Program-made: the position numbers and the translations under genes | Notes under the pieces: model-generated | What the model was told of the DNA's origin: nothing | Seen by the model: only the letters and a program-made list of their open reading frames with translations | Databases searched by the model: none | From: Streptomyces ortus | GTDB lineage: Bacteria > Actinomycetota > Actinomycetes > Streptomycetales > Streptomycetaceae | Assembly: GCF_026341275.1 (NCBI RefSeq) | Contig: NZ_JAIFZO010000002.1 | Location: 6,292,118 to 6,356,117, forward strand | DNA: 64,000 nucleotides | Reading direction: 5' to 3' | Shown here: piece after piece, positions 60,731 through 64,000 of the stretch | How positions within the stretch are numbered: position 1 is the first letter of the stretch | Layout: every line of letters begins with the position of its first letter

Positions 60731-61408
60731 ATGAAGGGTGATCTGTTTTCCAGCGAGTACATGGTGCAGCCGGCCGCCACGGCGGGCATGAGCGTGCAGA
60801 ACGCCAAGTCGATCAGGTACGCCGTCAACGGCGAGATGCTGGCCCGGCAGGGCGCGATGATCGCCTACCGGGGCAGTCTGCAGTTCGAGCGCAAGGGCCA
60901 AGGGGTCGGCGGCATGCTCAAGCGTGCGGTCACCGGCGAGGGCCTGCCGCTCATGACGGTGCGCGGGCAGGGGGAGGCGTGGTTCGCGCACGAGGCGCAG
61001 AACTGCTTCATCATCGACATCGACTCCGGTGACGTCTTCACCGTCAACGGCCGCAACATCCTGTGCTTCGACGCCTCGTTGACGTACGAGATCAAGACGG
61101 TGAAGGGGGCGGGCATCTCCGGCGGCGGACTGTTCAACAGCGTCTTCACCGGGCAGGGCAGGCTCGGTCTGGTCTGCGAGGGCAACCCGCTGGTCATCCC
61201 GGTCTCCCCGCAGTGGCCGGTGTACGTCGACACGGACGCGGTCGTCGGCTGGACGGCCAGTCTCCAGACCTCGCTGCACCGTTCGCAGTCCATCGGGTCG
61301 ATGATCCGCGGGGGCTCGGGCGAGGCCGTGCAGCTGATGCTCCAGGGGGAGGGGTTCGTCGTCGTACGGCCGAGCGAGGCCACACCGCAGAAGGCCCAAC
61401 AGCACTGA
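60731..61408 (+). CDS. AIM24 family protein
   Basis: 225 residues. MKGDLFSSEYMVQPAATAGMSVQNAKSIRYAVNGEMLARQGAMIAYRGSLQFERKG and EAWFAHEAQNCFIIDIDSGDVFTVNGRNILCFD are the AIM24 pattern, a double-stranded beta-helix protein of unknown bacterial function; the yeast relative lies in mitochondria. The ATG at 60731 has AAAGGA 8 bases before; an upstream in-frame ATG at 60566 is not supported. It lies alone between the TetR terminator and a dispersed repeat. Confidence 0.9.
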   Translation: MKGDLFSSEYMVQPAATAGMSVQNAKSIRYAVNGEMLARQGAMIAYRGSLQFERKGQGVGGMLKRAVTGEGLPLMTVRGQGEAWFAHEAQNCFIIDIDSGDVFTVNGRNILCFDASLTYEIKTVKGAGISGGGLFNSVFTGQGRLGLVCEGNPLVIPVSPQWPVYVDTDAVVGWTASLQTSLHRSQSIGSMIRGGSGEAVQLMLQGEGFVVVRPSEATPQKAQQH

Positions 61409-63896
<2,488 letters not shown>

Positions 63897-63985
63897 GCCG
63901 GGGCGCAGGACGGGCAAGCGGTATCACCCGTTCGGGGATCGTCGCGAGCAGGTACGGAGGGTAGGGCTCCGGCCGGAGGCGATCC

Positions 63986-64000
63986 ATGGAACAGACAGTG
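63986..64000 (+). CDS. Start of an unidentified gene (partial)
   Basis: ATG at 63986 (M-E-Q-T-V) has an ideal GGAGG 6 bases upstream (63975-63979) and lies 90 bases after geosmin synthase. The frame is cut by the window edge after five codons, so the product is unknown. Confidence 0.5.

Noticed and set aside
58640-61405. 921-residue reverse frame ending in the oxidoreductase
   Set aside because: Sequence beyond the ATG at 59650 is antisense to TetR and AIM24 genes and has no recognisable domain.

Overview
This window looks like a stretch of Streptomyces core chromosome. GC content is very high with strong third-position GC bias, GTG and TTG starts are common, and several families are typical of or restricted to streptomycetes: a cvn conservon, an XRE/DUF397 pair, geosmin synthase, a DUF3000 protein and SCO6045-type DUF692. 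From memory the gene order follows the S. coelicolor region from about SCO6022 to SCO6073 (fadB, fadA, RNase D, regulator, DUF3000, hemE, hemY-type oxidase, hemQ, DUF692, murC, msrB, conservon, geosmin synthase). That comparison is recalled, not computed. I see no rRNA, tRNA, CRISPR array, phage gene or transposase.

Layout. 1-3.3 kb: tail of an unknown gene, an APC amino-acid permease, an NYN-domain protein and a predicted propeller protein. 3.4-8.4 kb: the fadA-fadB beta-oxidation operon (reverse strand) behind two palindromes, then RNase D. 8.5-17.9 kb: a LuxR-type regulator, DUF3000, the haem genes hemE, hemY/cgoX and hemQ, a rhomboid protease, a CoA-disulfide-reductase-like flavoprotein and a DUF4349 lipoprotein. 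18-24.8 kb: a reverse-strand block with a secreted tripeptidyl-aminopeptidase-like hydrolase, a TIGR04222 membrane protein, two DUF4142 paralogues flanking a DUF692 (MNIO) oxidase with a C-terminal extension, and a PTH2-like protein. 25-34.4 kb: aldo/keto reductase, polysaccharide deacetylase lipoprotein, PPK2, Tat-exported PhoX-type phosphatase, a translationally coupled carbonic anhydrase-SulP pair, a secreted small protein, ZapE and a RibD-C reductase.

34.5-45.3 kb: a conserved hypothetical, stand-alone murC, msrB, terD, a blaI-M56 protease pair, an LCP ligase, a voltage-gated ion channel with an unusual pore motif, a divergent doxX/lysR pair, an RpiB-like protein and a flippase-like membrane protein. 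Two matching 16-bp palindromes (TCTACA-N4-TGTAGA) bracket the terD-blaI-M56 group and point to a BlaI regulon. 45.5-54.4 kb: the cvnABCD conservon with an upstream solitary sugar-binding lipoprotein, then a developmental-type module (SAM methyltransferase, DUF397, XRE regulator, divergent HATPase). 54.5-64 kb: a His-rich membrane protein overlapping a YcnI-like protein, divergent MarR/ABC exporter and MDR oxidoreductase/TetR pairs, an AIM24 protein and geosmin synthase.

The strongest candidates for little-described biology are the DUF692/DUF4142/TIGR04222 block, the paired BlaI-type operators linking terD, an M56 protease and an LCP ligase, the TLDGLGD pore of the ion channel, and the HATPase reading frame that runs through the next gene. 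Several dispersed intergenic inverted repeats recur as terminators across the window.
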